From: Vibrio quintilis
Lineage (GTDB): Bacteria; Pseudomonadota; Gammaproteobacteria; Enterobacterales; Vibrionaceae
Direction: 5' to 3'
Assembly (NCBI RefSeq): GCF_024529975.1
Contig: NZ_AP024897.1
Coordinates: 2,046,001-2,110,000 of the forward strand
DNA: 64,000 bases
How positions within the stretch are numbered: position 1 is the first letter of the stretch; every line of letters begins with the position of its first letter. Positions 25,773 to 34,414 of the stretch are shown piece after piece. A program made the translations under genes and the position numbers. Below the pieces are notes generated by a model that was given only the letters and a program-made list of their open reading frames with translations, was not told the origin of the DNA and made no database searches.

Positions 25773-26741
25773 ATGTTAGTTAACGGAACATGGACAAAAG
25801 ACTGGACACCCGTACAGGCAAAAGATGACAAAGGGCGCTTTGTCAGACAGATTTCAGAATTCCGCCACTGGATCACGAAAGATGGTGAGCCCGGCCCGAC
25901 AGGAGACGGTGGCTTTAAAGCAGAAAAAGGCCGTTATCATCTTTATGTCGCATACATTTGTCCCTGGGCTTCCAGAACTTTAATGGTCAGAGCATTAAAA
26001 CAGCTTGAGGAGTATATCACTGTTACGGTAGTGAACCCGGTGATGACCGATCAGGGCTGGCAGTTTGATGGTTTTCCTGGTTCCCATGCAGACGAATTAA
26101 ACGGACACCAATATATTCATCAGCTATATACACAGGTCGCTCCGGAGTTTACCGGGCGGGCAACAGTGCCGGTGTTATGGGATAAGAAAACGGCTACGAT
26201 TGTCAATAATGAATCTGCCGATATTATCCGCATGTTAAACACAGCCTTTGATCATCTGACAGGCTCTGTTTTGGATTTGTATCCGGAACCTCAGCAACAG
26301 GAGATTGATCAATTAAATGCCAGCATTTATGAACAGCTGAATAACGGCGTATACAAAGCCGGATTTGCCAGCTCCCAGTTTGCTTATGAAGAAGCTTATC
26401 AGGGGGTGTTCAATATGCTGGATATACTGGAACATCAATTATCAGATGGCAGATCTTATCTGTTGGGAGAGCAGATAACCGAGTCAGATATCCGTACGTT
26501 TGTTACTTTAATCCGGTTTGATGCGGCTTATTACGGACTGTTTAAATGTAACCGTAACCTGATTATGCAGATGCCTTTCTTATCAAAGTATGTCCAGCGG
26601 ATCCTTGAGGTTGATGGTATCCGGGACACAGTAAGCATTGATCATATCAAGCAGGGTTACTATTCAATCAAAGCGCTGAATCCAAATGGTATTGTGCCTG
26701 TTGGTCCTGCGTTACACATTCAGAACATTGATGCACTATAA
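25773..26741 (+). CDS. yqjG: Glutathionyl-hydroquinone reductase (YqjG/Xi-class GST)
   Basis: A 322-residue Xi-class glutathione transferase that reduces glutathionyl-hydroquinones. The active-site Cys 63 is in Y-I-C-P-W-A-S-R-T; the family tryptophan and tyrosine-rich segments (N-G-H-Q-Y-I-H-Q-L-Y, V-P-V-L-W-D-K, N-N-E-S-A-D-I-I-R-M) follow in the thioredoxin-like domain, and S-D-I-R-T-F-V-T-L-I-R-F-D-A-A-Y-Y lies in the helical domain. GGAGG precedes the start. Same transcript as doxX (72-base gap), opposite the LysR regulator. Confidence 0.93.
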   Translation: MLVNGTWTKDWTPVQAKDDKGRFVRQISEFRHWITKDGEPGPTGDGGFKAEKGRYHLYVAYICPWASRTLMVRALKQLEEYITVTVVNPVMTDQGWQFDGFPGSHADELNGHQYIHQLYTQVAPEFTGRATVPVLWDKKTATIVNNESADIIRMLNTAFDHLTGSVLDLYPEPQQQEIDQLNASIYEQLNNGVYKAGFASSQFAYEEAYQGVFNMLDILEHQLSDGRSYLLGEQITESDIRTFVTLIRFDAAYYGLFKCNRNLIMQMPFLSKYVQRILEVDGIRDTVSIDHIKQGYYSIKALNPNGIVPVGPALHIQNIDAL

Positions 26742-26854
26742 CTGCATTTTTCCTGGCTAATTTGCAGTTTAACTGCACAGCCTGACTCCATTTTTCCGCC
26801 GGCCAGAAAATTTTTATGATAACTTTATCATTTCAATGCTTTGGAGGCGGTCAA

Positions 26855-28045
26855 ATGAAACGTATCCCTGAAAATGGTACTTCATCGGTATGGGGTGGAG
26901 AACAAGAGCCAGCGCCTTATGGGGCTATTACAACTCCGGTTTTTCATTCGGTTGGATTCGGATTTAATGATGTCGAATCATGGCTTGATGTCGTCGATGG
27001 TACCGAATCCGGGTATACTTATTCCAGGAACGGAAATCCAACCGTGAATGTGCTGGAAGAAAAAATCTGTCAGCTGGATGAAGGGGAAGCTGCAACCAGT
27101 TTTTCAACCGGCATGGCAGCCATCAGCAATACACTTTTCGCTTTATTAAAGCCCGGCGATCGGATTGTCACCATCAAAGATATATATGGCGGAACCAACA
27201 AACTTTTCCTCGACTATCTGCCGAACCTTAACATTGATATCAACTGGTGTGATACGACCGACTATGCTGCGATTGAATCAGCAATCAAAGCCGGATGTCA
27301 GCTTGTCTATCTGGAAACGCCCACAAATCCGACACTCAAAGTGATTGATCTGGCCCGTATCACGCAATGTGCCCATCAATATGGCGCGCTTGTGATTGTC
27401 GATAATACGTTTGCTTCTCCGATCAACCAGAAACCTCTGCAGCTTGGGGTCGATCTGGTGGTTTACAGTGCCACCAAATATCTCAATGGTCATTCTGATG
27501 CCATGGGCGGGCTGGCTGTTGGCCGCCGGTCACTCATCAACACTATTCTCAGTTATAAAGAAATTACCGGTGCGGCATTAGACGCGCAATCTGCTTATAT
27601 GATATTGCGGGGGATGAAAACACTGGAACTCCGCATTCAGCGCCACAATGAGAATGCAGGGAAAATTGCAGATTATCTGAGCAATCATTTTCTCATAGAG
27701 CAGGTATTTTATCCGGGGCTGAAAACCCATCCGGATTATGAAATTGCCAAAAAACAAATGAGCGGATTCGGTGGTATTCTGAGCTTTACCGTTAAAGGAG
27801 AACCCGACCGGGCTATCCAGGTGCTGAATCATCTGAAAATTGCTCACAGAGCAGGGAGCCTGGGTTCTGTTGAAACGCTGGCAGGACTACCCAAAACAAC
27901 CAGCCATGCAGAACTGAATGCTGAAGAAAGAGAAAGAACCGGGATTCCGGAAAGCTTAATCCGCTACTCAGCCGGTATAGAAAATATTGATGATCTGATT
28001 CATGATCTGGAAACCGCACTCAGCAACATTGATGAATTGACCTGA
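26855..28045 (+). CDS. PLP-dependent trans-sulfuration enzyme (cystathionine gamma-synthase/lyase family)
   Basis: A 396-residue Cys/Met-metabolism PLP enzyme. Hallmarks: Y-S-R-N-G-N-P-T near the N-terminus, S-F-S-T-G-M-A-A-I for phosphate binding, Y-L-E-T-P-T-N-P, V-D-N-T-F-A-S-P, the Schiff-base Lys 208 in Y-S-A-T-K-Y-L-N-G-H-S-D, and S-L-G-S-V-E-T-L near the C-terminus. The start is the ATG at 26855 after GGAGGCGG; a longer frame to 26816 has no ribosome site. The family covers cystathionine gamma-synthase, gamma-lyase, beta-lyase and methionine gamma-lyase; without neighbouring sulfur genes the exact reaction cannot be fixed. Single gene, ending in a hairpin. Confidence 0.85.
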   Translation: MKRIPENGTSSVWGGEQEPAPYGAITTPVFHSVGFGFNDVESWLDVVDGTESGYTYSRNGNPTVNVLEEKICQLDEGEAATSFSTGMAAISNTLFALLKPGDRIVTIKDIYGGTNKLFLDYLPNLNIDINWCDTTDYAAIESAIKAGCQLVYLETPTNPTLKVIDLARITQCAHQYGALVIVDNTFASPINQKPLQLGVDLVVYSATKYLNGHSDAMGGLAVGRRSLINTILSYKEITGAALDAQSAYMILRGMKTLELRIQRHNENAGKIADYLSNHFLIEQVFYPGLKTHPDYEIAKKQMSGFGGILSFTVKGEPDRAIQVLNHLKIAHRAGSLGSVETLAGLPKTTSHAELNAEERERTGIPESLIRYSAGIENIDDLIHDLETALSNIDELT

Positions 28046-28050
28046 TGATG

Positions 28051-28075
28051 GCTGGATGACTGACCGTCATCCAGC
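28051..28075. terminator. Hairpin between convergent PLP-enzyme and DUF3187 genes
   Basis: Perfect 10-bp stem GCTGGATGAC / GTCATCCAGC with a 5-base loop, immediately after the PLP-enzyme stop. No strong T run on either side, so termination efficiency is uncertain. Confidence 0.55.
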
Positions 28076-28098
28076 AAAATAGTTGTCTGATAAAATGG

Positions 28099-29046
28099 TT
28101 ACAAAAACAGACGAATCCCGGCACTAAAGGCAATATCAGCCGAGTTGTCCATATTCACGATATTTTCCGTGGCAGATAGTTCAAACATCGACTGGTAATA
28201 ATAATAGCGATAGCCAAGCACAACCTCATGTGAAGGTTTGGAGAATTCACTGGTATCTTTCAGCACCCCTTCAAATCCATGATACTGAAGCATCAACTCC
28301 TGATTTCGGGTAAAACGCTGTCCGTAGCCCAGCGCCCAGGCTGTAGTGAAACTTTTAACCGGCAGCGTATTTAAAACATCATCGCTGCGATAGGTCACGC
28401 CAAATGTAGAGAAAAAGGAATGCGGGCCGTAGAGCAGGGAATAGTTAATCTGTGCTCCCTGTTCAAAGCTGGCCGTTTCGAAAGGGGAACCATTGACTTC
28501 ATTAAAATAAAGACTTCCACCAACAGATAAAGCCTGATTTCCCAGGGTAAACACCTGATACTGAAGATAACCATGAATGGCACTTGCCATCACTTCACCT
28601 TCAAAATCATGAACAGAATAACCATAAGCCGGGCTATCGATATTAAACTGATGCTTTTTAACCTTTGAACGTCCGTTCTGGCTGATACCGAGCAAGTCAT
28701 GAAAACTGAATGTCAGTGAGTCCAGCCCGTTATTTCCGGCCCATGCATACTGATATTTCAGTTCAGCACTCATTCGCGGACTAAACCGCCATTCCAAACC
28801 ACCCATTGTCTGATTTTGATAATAATCCAGTTTGAAGCCATCACTTTGGGCCCAGACACTTGACATACTCCCCGTCACAAATATTTCGGCATGCTCAACC
28901 GGAAAAGCAGAACGTAGCTGAGTGGCTAAAGAAGTTGACTGGTAAGGCGAGGTCGGATAGGTCCGGAAAGGGCGGCTCTGAATCGCTGAAAAACTTACCC
29001 GGCTAATTAACAACAGAGCAATAAAAAATAATATCCGTTTATTCAT
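28099..29046 (-). CDS. DUF3187 family outer-membrane protein
   Basis: A 315-residue protein with a clear signal peptide (M-N-K-R-I-L-F-F-I-A-L-L-L-I... with cleavage after S-F-S-A near residue 20) and alternating hydrophobic/polar beta strands rich in Tyr, Phe and Gly through to the terminal aromatic strand ending A-G-I-R-L-F-L, the usual C-terminal signature of an outer-membrane beta-barrel. The DUF3187 family matches in length and the M-G-G-L-E-W-R-F-S-P-R-M and G-Y-R-Y-Y-Y-Y-Q segments. I start at 29046 because the signal peptide begins there. No known substrate. Monocistronic in appearance. Confidence 0.72.
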   Translation of the reverse strand: MNKRILFFIALLLISRVSFSAIQSRPFRTYPTSPYQSTSLATQLRSAFPVEHAEIFVTGSMSSVWAQSDGFKLDYYQNQTMGGLEWRFSPRMSAELKYQYAWAGNNGLDSLTFSFHDLLGISQNGRSKVKKHQFNIDSPAYGYSVHDFEGEVMASAIHGYLQYQVFTLGNQALSVGGSLYFNEVNGSPFETASFEQGAQINYSLLYGPHSFFSTFGVTYRSDDVLNTLPVKSFTTAWALGYGQRFTRNQELMLQYHGFEGVLKDTSEFSKPSHEVVLGYRYYYYQSMFELSATENIVNMDNSADIAFSAGIRLFL

Positions 29047-29226
29047 AGATGTAATGAATTCCGTACAACAATTGATTTGGTTAATAATTAAACATGCGCT
29101 GTAAATAAAATTGCCTGAAAAATAAACAATCTTTATTTCCGTACAACCTGAATGAATTCTCAAACGACCGGAAAAAACTGTTTTCCGGCTGTCTGAGTAT
29201 CCTGAAACATCTTAACGTAAATTTCT

Positions 29227-29374
29227 GATACCCATATGACATATATCCAGGCAACCTGAAGACGCATGATTCAGCCTGCAGCCGAAAGGTACAGTTCAAG
29301 GAAAGAGAATACAGGAATGCACCCACCTTTCAAATTCTCCTGACACTGAAACCTGCATCTTCAGGTTGTTTGGG
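29227..29374. repeat. 148-bp MITE-like element, shorter inverted relative of the 24839 element
   Basis: Bounded by GATACCC...CAACCTGAAG on the left and CTTCAGGTTGTTTGGG on the right. The interior GCAGCCGAAAGGTACAGTTC and following bases to about 29345 are the complement of the right half of the 24839-25104 element, so this is the same family in the opposite orientation, with the palindromic left half deleted. It fills most of the 341-base gap between the DUF3187 start and the end of the sulfatase-like gene; the rest of that gap is AT-rich with no visible gene. Confidence 0.8.
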
Positions 29375-29387
29375 AAGAATGCAAAAA

Positions 29388-31229
29388 TTACCGGTAATAA
29401 CGGCTGATTTGTTCAAGCGCCTGCTGCACATGTTGATAGTTTATTTTCTGCTCTTTTAAAGGACGGTTGGTTTTATCCATTAATGAATAATCACCGCTGC
29501 CTAAAACTTCCAGAATCGTATCTTTGGTAATAATTGCATATCCACTGTATTTGGCTGAAATAATCCAGTCTCTGTCTATTTCTTTGCCAAGTAAATCAAT
29601 GCCGGTTGAATAATCAGAGACCGGATTTTTCACGCCCAGATAATGCTTCATTAATGTCGGCACCATATCTGAATGACTGGTAACCGCACTCATATTCCAG
29701 GGTGTTTTATGCTTATCAAATCCGGGACCAAAAATAACAAACGGCACTCTGATCTGAGCGTCGGTAAAGTTGCCGTTGTGTCCCCAGAAATTCAGCTTGT
29801 TATCATTCATTTCTTCTCCGTGATCGCTGGTCAGAATGATCAGGGTATTTTCCAGTTCACCGGATGCCTGTAGCTCATCAAATACTTTTTTCACTAAGCT
29901 ATCGACGAAATTAACGCTGTTTTTATACAGGTTGAAATATAAATTCGGATCCGTGTCGTTATTTAATTCAAGATGATTTACTTTTGACCACATTGGCTTA
30001 AATTTATGCGGATAATTGGGCGGAAAATCAAATCCGTGAACTGCATCGTAAAATAAAAATGAAAATGTTGGCCTGGTTTTATCTCTGTTTTTATACCACT
30101 TCAGCCAGTCTTTCGTCATTTTCTGATCTCTGCGGTAGTTTCTTCCGCCAATAGTACCAATCCGGACATTCGGGATACTGGCAAAAACCGTCTTATCAAA
30201 CTCAGGATGATTGAGCCGCGCCGAAGTAAAAATTCCCATCTCATAATTCAGTGCCTGCAGGCGCTGAATCAGCAGGGAAGGCTGGGTATTGGCCAGAAAA
30301 GATTGCCAGTAAGTGCTGGGGATACCGTTAAACAGACCAAAAATACCTGCCCGGGTTGCATTACCGGTTGATAAATGATTGTTGAAGATTGCCGCATCAT
30401 GCTGATGAGCCATCTGCCACATATTTGGTGTTACTTCCTGAGAAAAAGCATCAGCCCGCCAGGTATCAATTGCGAGCAGCATAATATTTACCGGTTTTTT
30501 TACTTCAGTTGTCTCAAGCGGATTAAGCGGATACTGCAGGCTGGTTTTGGTCTTCATCCGCATTGCCTTTTGCCGGTCAATGGCTTCTCTGTCAACCCAG
30601 CCCATTTTCCTCATGAGAGAGTTAGCAGTCGCCGGATAAAACAGCGGCAGATAACGAGTCAGTGTTGTCACTGGCCGGTAGACATTGGCTGAAGCCCAGA
30701 TATGAATCAGATTAGTCGATAACAGACAGCAAAAAACGATAAATGCGAATTTTCGCCCGAGTTTAAAACGAAGTAACGCCGGACGACTGTCCAGCCAGCG
30801 AATCAGCCATAATTCAGCAGCAAATAATACCACGACACCACTGATAACAGTCAGCCAGACCACCCACGGAAATGTCACAATCTGCCCGGATAAAACCAGG
30901 TTTAACACCACGAAATTGATATGGAAGCGGTATAGTGAGAATACACTGGTATCAATAAACAGCGCCGCAATCCCTAACGTTGCCACAGCCGCCTGAAGCA
31001 TCGTTCTGGGCCAGTTCGTCAGGAGCAGAAAAATAATTGATATTGCGCCAATAATAGCAGCCAGTAACGTCATCTGGCCGATCACAGATACAACAAGAAA
31101 TGCATTCCCCAGGAAATCAACCGGCCACTCCGGTAAAAAAGAAAAATATCGTAGTGAAACGGCAATTAATACCAGTGAATTGAACAGGATAAACCAACCA
31201 TGAGAATGGAGTTTCTGCTTAAATATCAT
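29388..31229 (-). CDS. YejM/PbgA-like inner-membrane protein (DUF3413 plus sulfatase fold)
   Basis: A 613-residue protein with five N-terminal membrane helices (about 12-30, 40-72, 78-98, 122-142, 165-182; DUF3413 region) and a periplasmic alkaline-phosphatase/sulfatase-fold domain (about 245-590). The layout and G-N-A-T-R-A-G-I-F-G-L-F, I-W-A-S-A-N-V-Y-R-P-V-T segments match YejM/PbgA, which controls LPS synthesis via LapB/FtsH. Unlike E. coli YejM, metal-site residues look intact: Asp in A-I-D-T-W-R-A-D, Thr in G-N-A-T-R, D-H in T-S-D-H-G-E-E and His in G-H-N-G. It may therefore be an active hydrolase or phosphotransferase on lipids. It diverges from the sugar symporter across a 351-base gap. 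Confidence 0.85.
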   Translation of the reverse strand: MIFKQKLHSHGWFILFNSLVLIAVSLRYFSFLPEWPVDFLGNAFLVVSVIGQMTLLAAIIGAISIIFLLLTNWPRTMLQAAVATLGIAALFIDTSVFSLYRFHINFVVLNLVLSGQIVTFPWVVWLTVISGVVVLFAAELWLIRWLDSRPALLRFKLGRKFAFIVFCCLLSTNLIHIWASANVYRPVTTLTRYLPLFYPATANSLMRKMGWVDREAIDRQKAMRMKTKTSLQYPLNPLETTEVKKPVNIMLLAIDTWRADAFSQEVTPNMWQMAHQHDAAIFNNHLSTGNATRAGIFGLFNGIPSTYWQSFLANTQPSLLIQRLQALNYEMGIFTSARLNHPEFDKTVFASIPNVRIGTIGGRNYRRDQKMTKDWLKWYKNRDKTRPTFSFLFYDAVHGFDFPPNYPHKFKPMWSKVNHLELNNDTDPNLYFNLYKNSVNFVDSLVKKVFDELQASGELENTLIILTSDHGEEMNDNKLNFWGHNGNFTDAQIRVPFVIFGPGFDKHKTPWNMSAVTSHSDMVPTLMKHYLGVKNPVSDYSTGIDLLGKEIDRDWIISAKYSGYAIITKDTILEVLGSGDYSLMDKTNRPLKEQKINYQHVQQALEQISRYYR

Positions 31230-31462
31230 ATTTGAACTCTAATCTATAAATAGCGACTGAGGCAGGAATGTAAAGAGTTGTAAATAATACAGCGTTCACA
31301 ACAGAGGACGCAAGGAAGTTATTTACACATATATGACAGTATGATTAAAAAGTGGCGTGTTTATGTGATTTATATCCCATAAAATAACATATTGTGTTTC
31401 ATCTATGATCGATGTCTTTTGGCCTGGTTATTTTTCGTCTGTGAATGATTATTGAACATTAT
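31230..31462. other. Divergent intergenic region, left part
   Basis: AT-rich stretch between the sulfatase-like gene and the symporter operators; no gene seen. It should contain the promoter of the minus-strand gene. A CRP-like half site (TATGTGATTTATATCCCA near 31363) is present but lacks a good second half. Confidence 0.4.
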
Positions 31463-31495
31463 ATATTTCGTAATCCTTGTTTCATATTTCGTAAT
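31463..31495 (+). promoter_or_regulatory. Tandem XylR/AraC-type operator upstream of the symporter
   Basis: The 12-mer ATATTTCGTAAT occurs twice, at 31463-31474 and 31484-31495, exactly 21 bases (two helical turns) apart. Such direct repeats are typical binding sites of AraC-family regulators acting as activators. A related imperfect pair with the same 21-base spacing lies before the GH3 gene. The XylR-like regulator encoded at 33149 is the obvious candidate. Confidence 0.7.
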
Positions 31496-31501
31496 AGCGG
31501 A

Positions 31502-31522
31502 ACAGGAATCAGATATTCCTGT
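31502..31522. promoter_or_regulatory. Palindrome downstream of the tandem operator
   Basis: ACAGGAAT-CAGAT-ATTCCTGT, a perfect 8-bp inverted repeat with a five-base centre, lies seven bases after the direct repeats and 59 bases before the symporter ATG. It could be a repressor site or part of the core promoter. Confidence 0.45.
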
Positions 31523-31580
31523 CCGGATTCGTCATAGTATCCGGGTCCAATAACGTGATGACTCCTCCGGAGGATAAACA

Positions 31581-32990
31581 ATGAATACAATAAAGCTATC
31601 TGTAAAAGAAAAAATAGCGTATGGCGCAGGAGACACCGGTTGTAATTTCGTCTGGCAAACGGTGATGTTGTTTCTGGCTTACTTCTACACAGACATTTAT
31701 GGTTTGTCCCCGGCACATATGGGAACCATGTTCCTGCTGGTCCGGTGTATTGATGCCATCACTGACCCGTTAATGGGCGCAATTGTCGACAGAACTCACT
31801 CGAAACACGGCCGTTACCGACCGTATTTACTCTGGATGGCGATTCCGTTTGGTCTGGCCTGTATGGTGACTTTCTATACACCGGACGCCGGCAGCACGGG
31901 AAAAATTATTTATGCGTATGCGTCCTATATTTTTCTGACCCTGATGTACACCGCGATCAATGTTCCATATTGTGCCATGGCAAATACCCTGACCAATGAC
32001 TCGCGGGAAAGAACTTCACTTCAGTCATATCGCTTTGCACTCAGTACTTCAGGCGGACTTGTGGTTGCAATGGTGGCTCTGCCACTGGTTGATATTATCG
32101 GGCAGGGCAATGAGCAAAAAGGATATATGGGTGCCATGGCCGTGATGGGGCTTGGTGCAATTATTCTGTTTTTCTTTAGCTTTGCCTGTACAAAGGAACG
32201 GTATCTGATCAAAGAAGAACAAGTCCGGTCAGTCTGGCAGGATTTAAAGCTGCTGTTGAAAAATGATCAGTGGCGGGTGCTGTTTATTCTCAATGTTGTC
32301 CTGCTTACCGGAGTTGTCCTGAAAGGGGCTTCAACAATGTACTATGTGAAAAGTGTCATGGGCCGCCCTGAACTTTCGACTGCACTGATGGTGACCGGTA
32401 TGGTTGCCAACATTATCGGTGCCATTCTGTCTGAACCACTGCTGGGACGCTACAACAAACCGCAGGTTTACCGCGTTCTGATCATGATTTCCGGTATACT
32501 TTCCTCGGTCTTATTCCTTGTCGATCCTCACCGTATCGGGATGGTTTTTCTGCTGGTTGCTTTGCTGGGATTTGTGCAGATGGCAACAACACCCATTCTG
32601 TGGAGTATGATGTCGGATATTGTCGATTATGAAAAGTACCGCAGTAACCGTTCTTTAAGCGGCATGGTTTTTTCCACTAACTTATTTGCAATTAAGCTGG
32701 GGATCGCTATTGGTGGTGCGGCTGTGGGCTGGATTCTGGCCGGAGCCGGGTATATCGGCGGCGCCAGCGAACAGACAAACGCTGCCATTGAGGCCATCAA
32801 TTTGTTATTTACCGTGATTCCGGGGATTATTTTCCTGTCTCTGGCTATTATTATGTTGTTCTACCATCTGGATAATGAAAAAGTAGAACGGATAAAAACT
32901 TATCTGAGTCATCATGAAACAGCGACTCAGGAAGAGCAGGAACAAGGAGAAGAAGGCAGCGCTCAGCCACACCATGCAAAAGTCAGTTAA
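31581..32990 (+). CDS. GPH-family sugar:cation symporter (MFS)
   Basis: A 469-residue transporter with 12 predicted membrane helices of the glycoside-pentoside-hexuronide (MelB/XylP-like) family. Diagnostic N-terminal pattern: K-I-A-Y-G-A-G-D-T-G-C-N-F-V-W, then the conserved D-A-I-T-D-P-L-M-G-A-I-V-D-R-T (about 51-65, cation-site acidic residues) and R-Y-R-P-Y-L-L-W. It probably imports a xyloside or other beta-glycoside with Na+ or H+, given the downstream XylR-like regulator and GH3 enzyme. The CCGGAGGA ribosome site is strong. Tandem AraC-type operators precede it and a strong terminator follows. Confidence 0.88.
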   Translation: MNTIKLSVKEKIAYGAGDTGCNFVWQTVMLFLAYFYTDIYGLSPAHMGTMFLLVRCIDAITDPLMGAIVDRTHSKHGRYRPYLLWMAIPFGLACMVTFYTPDAGSTGKIIYAYASYIFLTLMYTAINVPYCAMANTLTNDSRERTSLQSYRFALSTSGGLVVAMVALPLVDIIGQGNEQKGYMGAMAVMGLGAIILFFFSFACTKERYLIKEEQVRSVWQDLKLLLKNDQWRVLFILNVVLLTGVVLKGASTMYYVKSVMGRPELSTALMVTGMVANIIGAILSEPLLGRYNKPQVYRVLIMISGILSSVLFLVDPHRIGMVFLLVALLGFVQMATTPILWSMMSDIVDYEKYRSNRSLSGMVFSTNLFAIKLGIAIGGAAVGWILAGAGYIGGASEQTNAAIEAINLLFTVIPGIIFLSLAIIMLFYHLDNEKVERIKTYLSHHETATQEEQEQGEEGSAQPHHAKVS

Positions 32991-33035
32991 GCGCCCCGTG
33001 GAACATAAAATCACAGGTTCCGGATCAGATGCTGC

Positions 33036-33067
33036 AAAAATACCTCATGATTTGATGAGGTATTTTT
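33036..33067 (+). terminator. Intrinsic terminator after the symporter gene
   Basis: Perfect 13-bp stem AAAAATACCTCAT / ATGAGGTATTTTT with a 6-base loop. The T run makes it an effective terminator; it separates the transporter from the regulator gene. Confidence 0.9.
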
Positions 33068-33148
33068 ATGTACAAACTCTTGTGAATAAACAACACAAAG
33101 CGGGGATAGAACCGAAGAATATGATGATTAAAGAGTACACAAACATAT

Positions 33149-34255
33149 ATGAAACGGCTTTTATTATTACTTGATAGTATGATGTATTTTGATCGTCAGG
33201 TGTTACAGGGAATCAAGGCAAAACTGGATGAAACCAAGCTTAAAGTGAGTTTACATCTGGAATCAGGCACAGCGCTTGATGAATTAACTCAGGAATCATG
33301 GGATTACATTATTGCTGATTATGACAAGCGGCAATTTCGCCGGATTGTCCGGACATGCGAAGCTAAAACATTGGTCTATTCAAACCATTATCGTCATGAC
33401 TTTGCCGGAGAAATGTCCTCCGTTGTTGTGGATAATACTGCGCTTGCTAACGCCGCACTCAGGCGTTTCATTGAGGCCAGACCCACCTGTGTCAGCTTCT
33501 TTGCCAATGAACAGGACGCGCAACAACCGTGGGGACAAGAGAGAAAAGCTGCCTTTGAAAAGCTCATCTCCGGTACGGAGCTGGCATATGCTGAAGATAT
33601 TTTTGCTGCCATCAAAGCAAGACAGTTTCCTGTCGGGGTTTACTGTTCTTCAGACCGTGCGGCACGAAAACTGGCCCAATATTGCGCGCATCACTGCATT
33701 GAAGTACCCGGTGAGGTTTCAATTATCGGCACAGACTGTGATGACACCGAACGGCTTATCTCCCCGTTACCACTCAGCTCTGTTGACCTGAATCCCTACG
33801 AGCTTGGCCGGTTCTGCGTCGACACGCTGATAAAAATGATCCGGTTCAAACGGCGTTTGCGACTGACATACAGCCCGACCCGGTTTTTTGAAGCGGCGAC
33901 AACGATTCATCATGAAAAAACAGATGATCTGGTTAGTCAAGCCGAGTTGTTTATTCAGAACAACTTTCATTCCAATATCAAAATCAAGCAGGTTACCGAT
34001 CACTGCCGTATATCCAGAAAAACACTGGACTCAAGATTCTTAATCATTCACGGGATCACCGCCCATCAATACCTGACGAAAATCCGCCTGAAACGGGCAA
34101 AATATTTACTCCGGCACACCAAAGATACCTTAGACAGTGTCGCACACCAATGTGGTTATCCGGGGCAGTCTTACCTGACTCAGGTATTCAGTAAAGAAGT
34201 CGGGCTCTCACCCAGTAAGTTTCGCCAGCAGTTTTTAAGTGACGCCGTCACGTAG
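33149..34255 (+). CDS. XylR-like AraC-family transcription regulator
   Basis: A 368-residue regulator with an N-terminal periplasmic-binding-protein-like (LacI-type) sensor domain (about 1-255; opening L-L-L-D-S-M-M-Y-F-D-R-Q-V-L-Q-G-I, ending with V-S-I-I-G-T-D-C-D-D) and a C-terminal AraC double helix-turn-helix (about 262-365; I-K-I-K-Q-V-T-D-H-C-R-I-S-R-K-T-L and Y-P-G-Q-S-Y-L-T-Q-V-F). This fusion is characteristic of XylR, the D-xylose-responsive activator. The neighbouring symporter and GH3 gene support control of xyloside use. A ligand other than xylose is possible. No strong ribosome site is seen. Confidence 0.88.
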   Translation: MKRLLLLLDSMMYFDRQVLQGIKAKLDETKLKVSLHLESGTALDELTQESWDYIIADYDKRQFRRIVRTCEAKTLVYSNHYRHDFAGEMSSVVVDNTALANAALRRFIEARPTCVSFFANEQDAQQPWGQERKAAFEKLISGTELAYAEDIFAAIKARQFPVGVYCSSDRAARKLAQYCAHHCIEVPGEVSIIGTDCDDTERLISPLPLSSVDLNPYELGRFCVDTLIKMIRFKRRLRLTYSPTRFFEAATTIHHEKTDDLVSQAELFIQNNFHSNIKIKQVTDHCRISRKTLDSRFLIIHGITAHQYLTKIRLKRAKYLLRHTKDTLDSVAHQCGYPGQSYLTQVFSKEVGLSPSKFRQQFLSDAVT

Positions 34256-34306
34256 TTCACGCAAAGCAGCTATATCAAACAGAGTCTGTGGCAGATGACA
34301 TTATGA

Positions 34307-34338
34307 ATCTGGTAAACCACTGTCTGTATTTGGTAATC
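34307..34338 (+). promoter_or_regulatory. Imperfect tandem operator upstream of the GH3 gene
   Basis: AATCTGGTAAAC and TATTTGGTAATC have their GGTAA cores at 34311 and 34332, 21 bases apart, the same spacing and a similar core (TTSGTAAT) as the pair before the symporter. Likely bound by the same XylR-like protein. Confidence 0.5.
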
Positions 34339-34414
34339 ATATGTCACTGGTCAGATCTCAGCATGGCTTTCTGACATAGTGGTTTCAAGCGTTTATCGAT
34401 GATGTGGTGAAACA

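Noticed and set aside
31363..31381. CRP binding site before the symporter
   Set aside because: Only the TGTGA half is good; the second half does not match TCACA.
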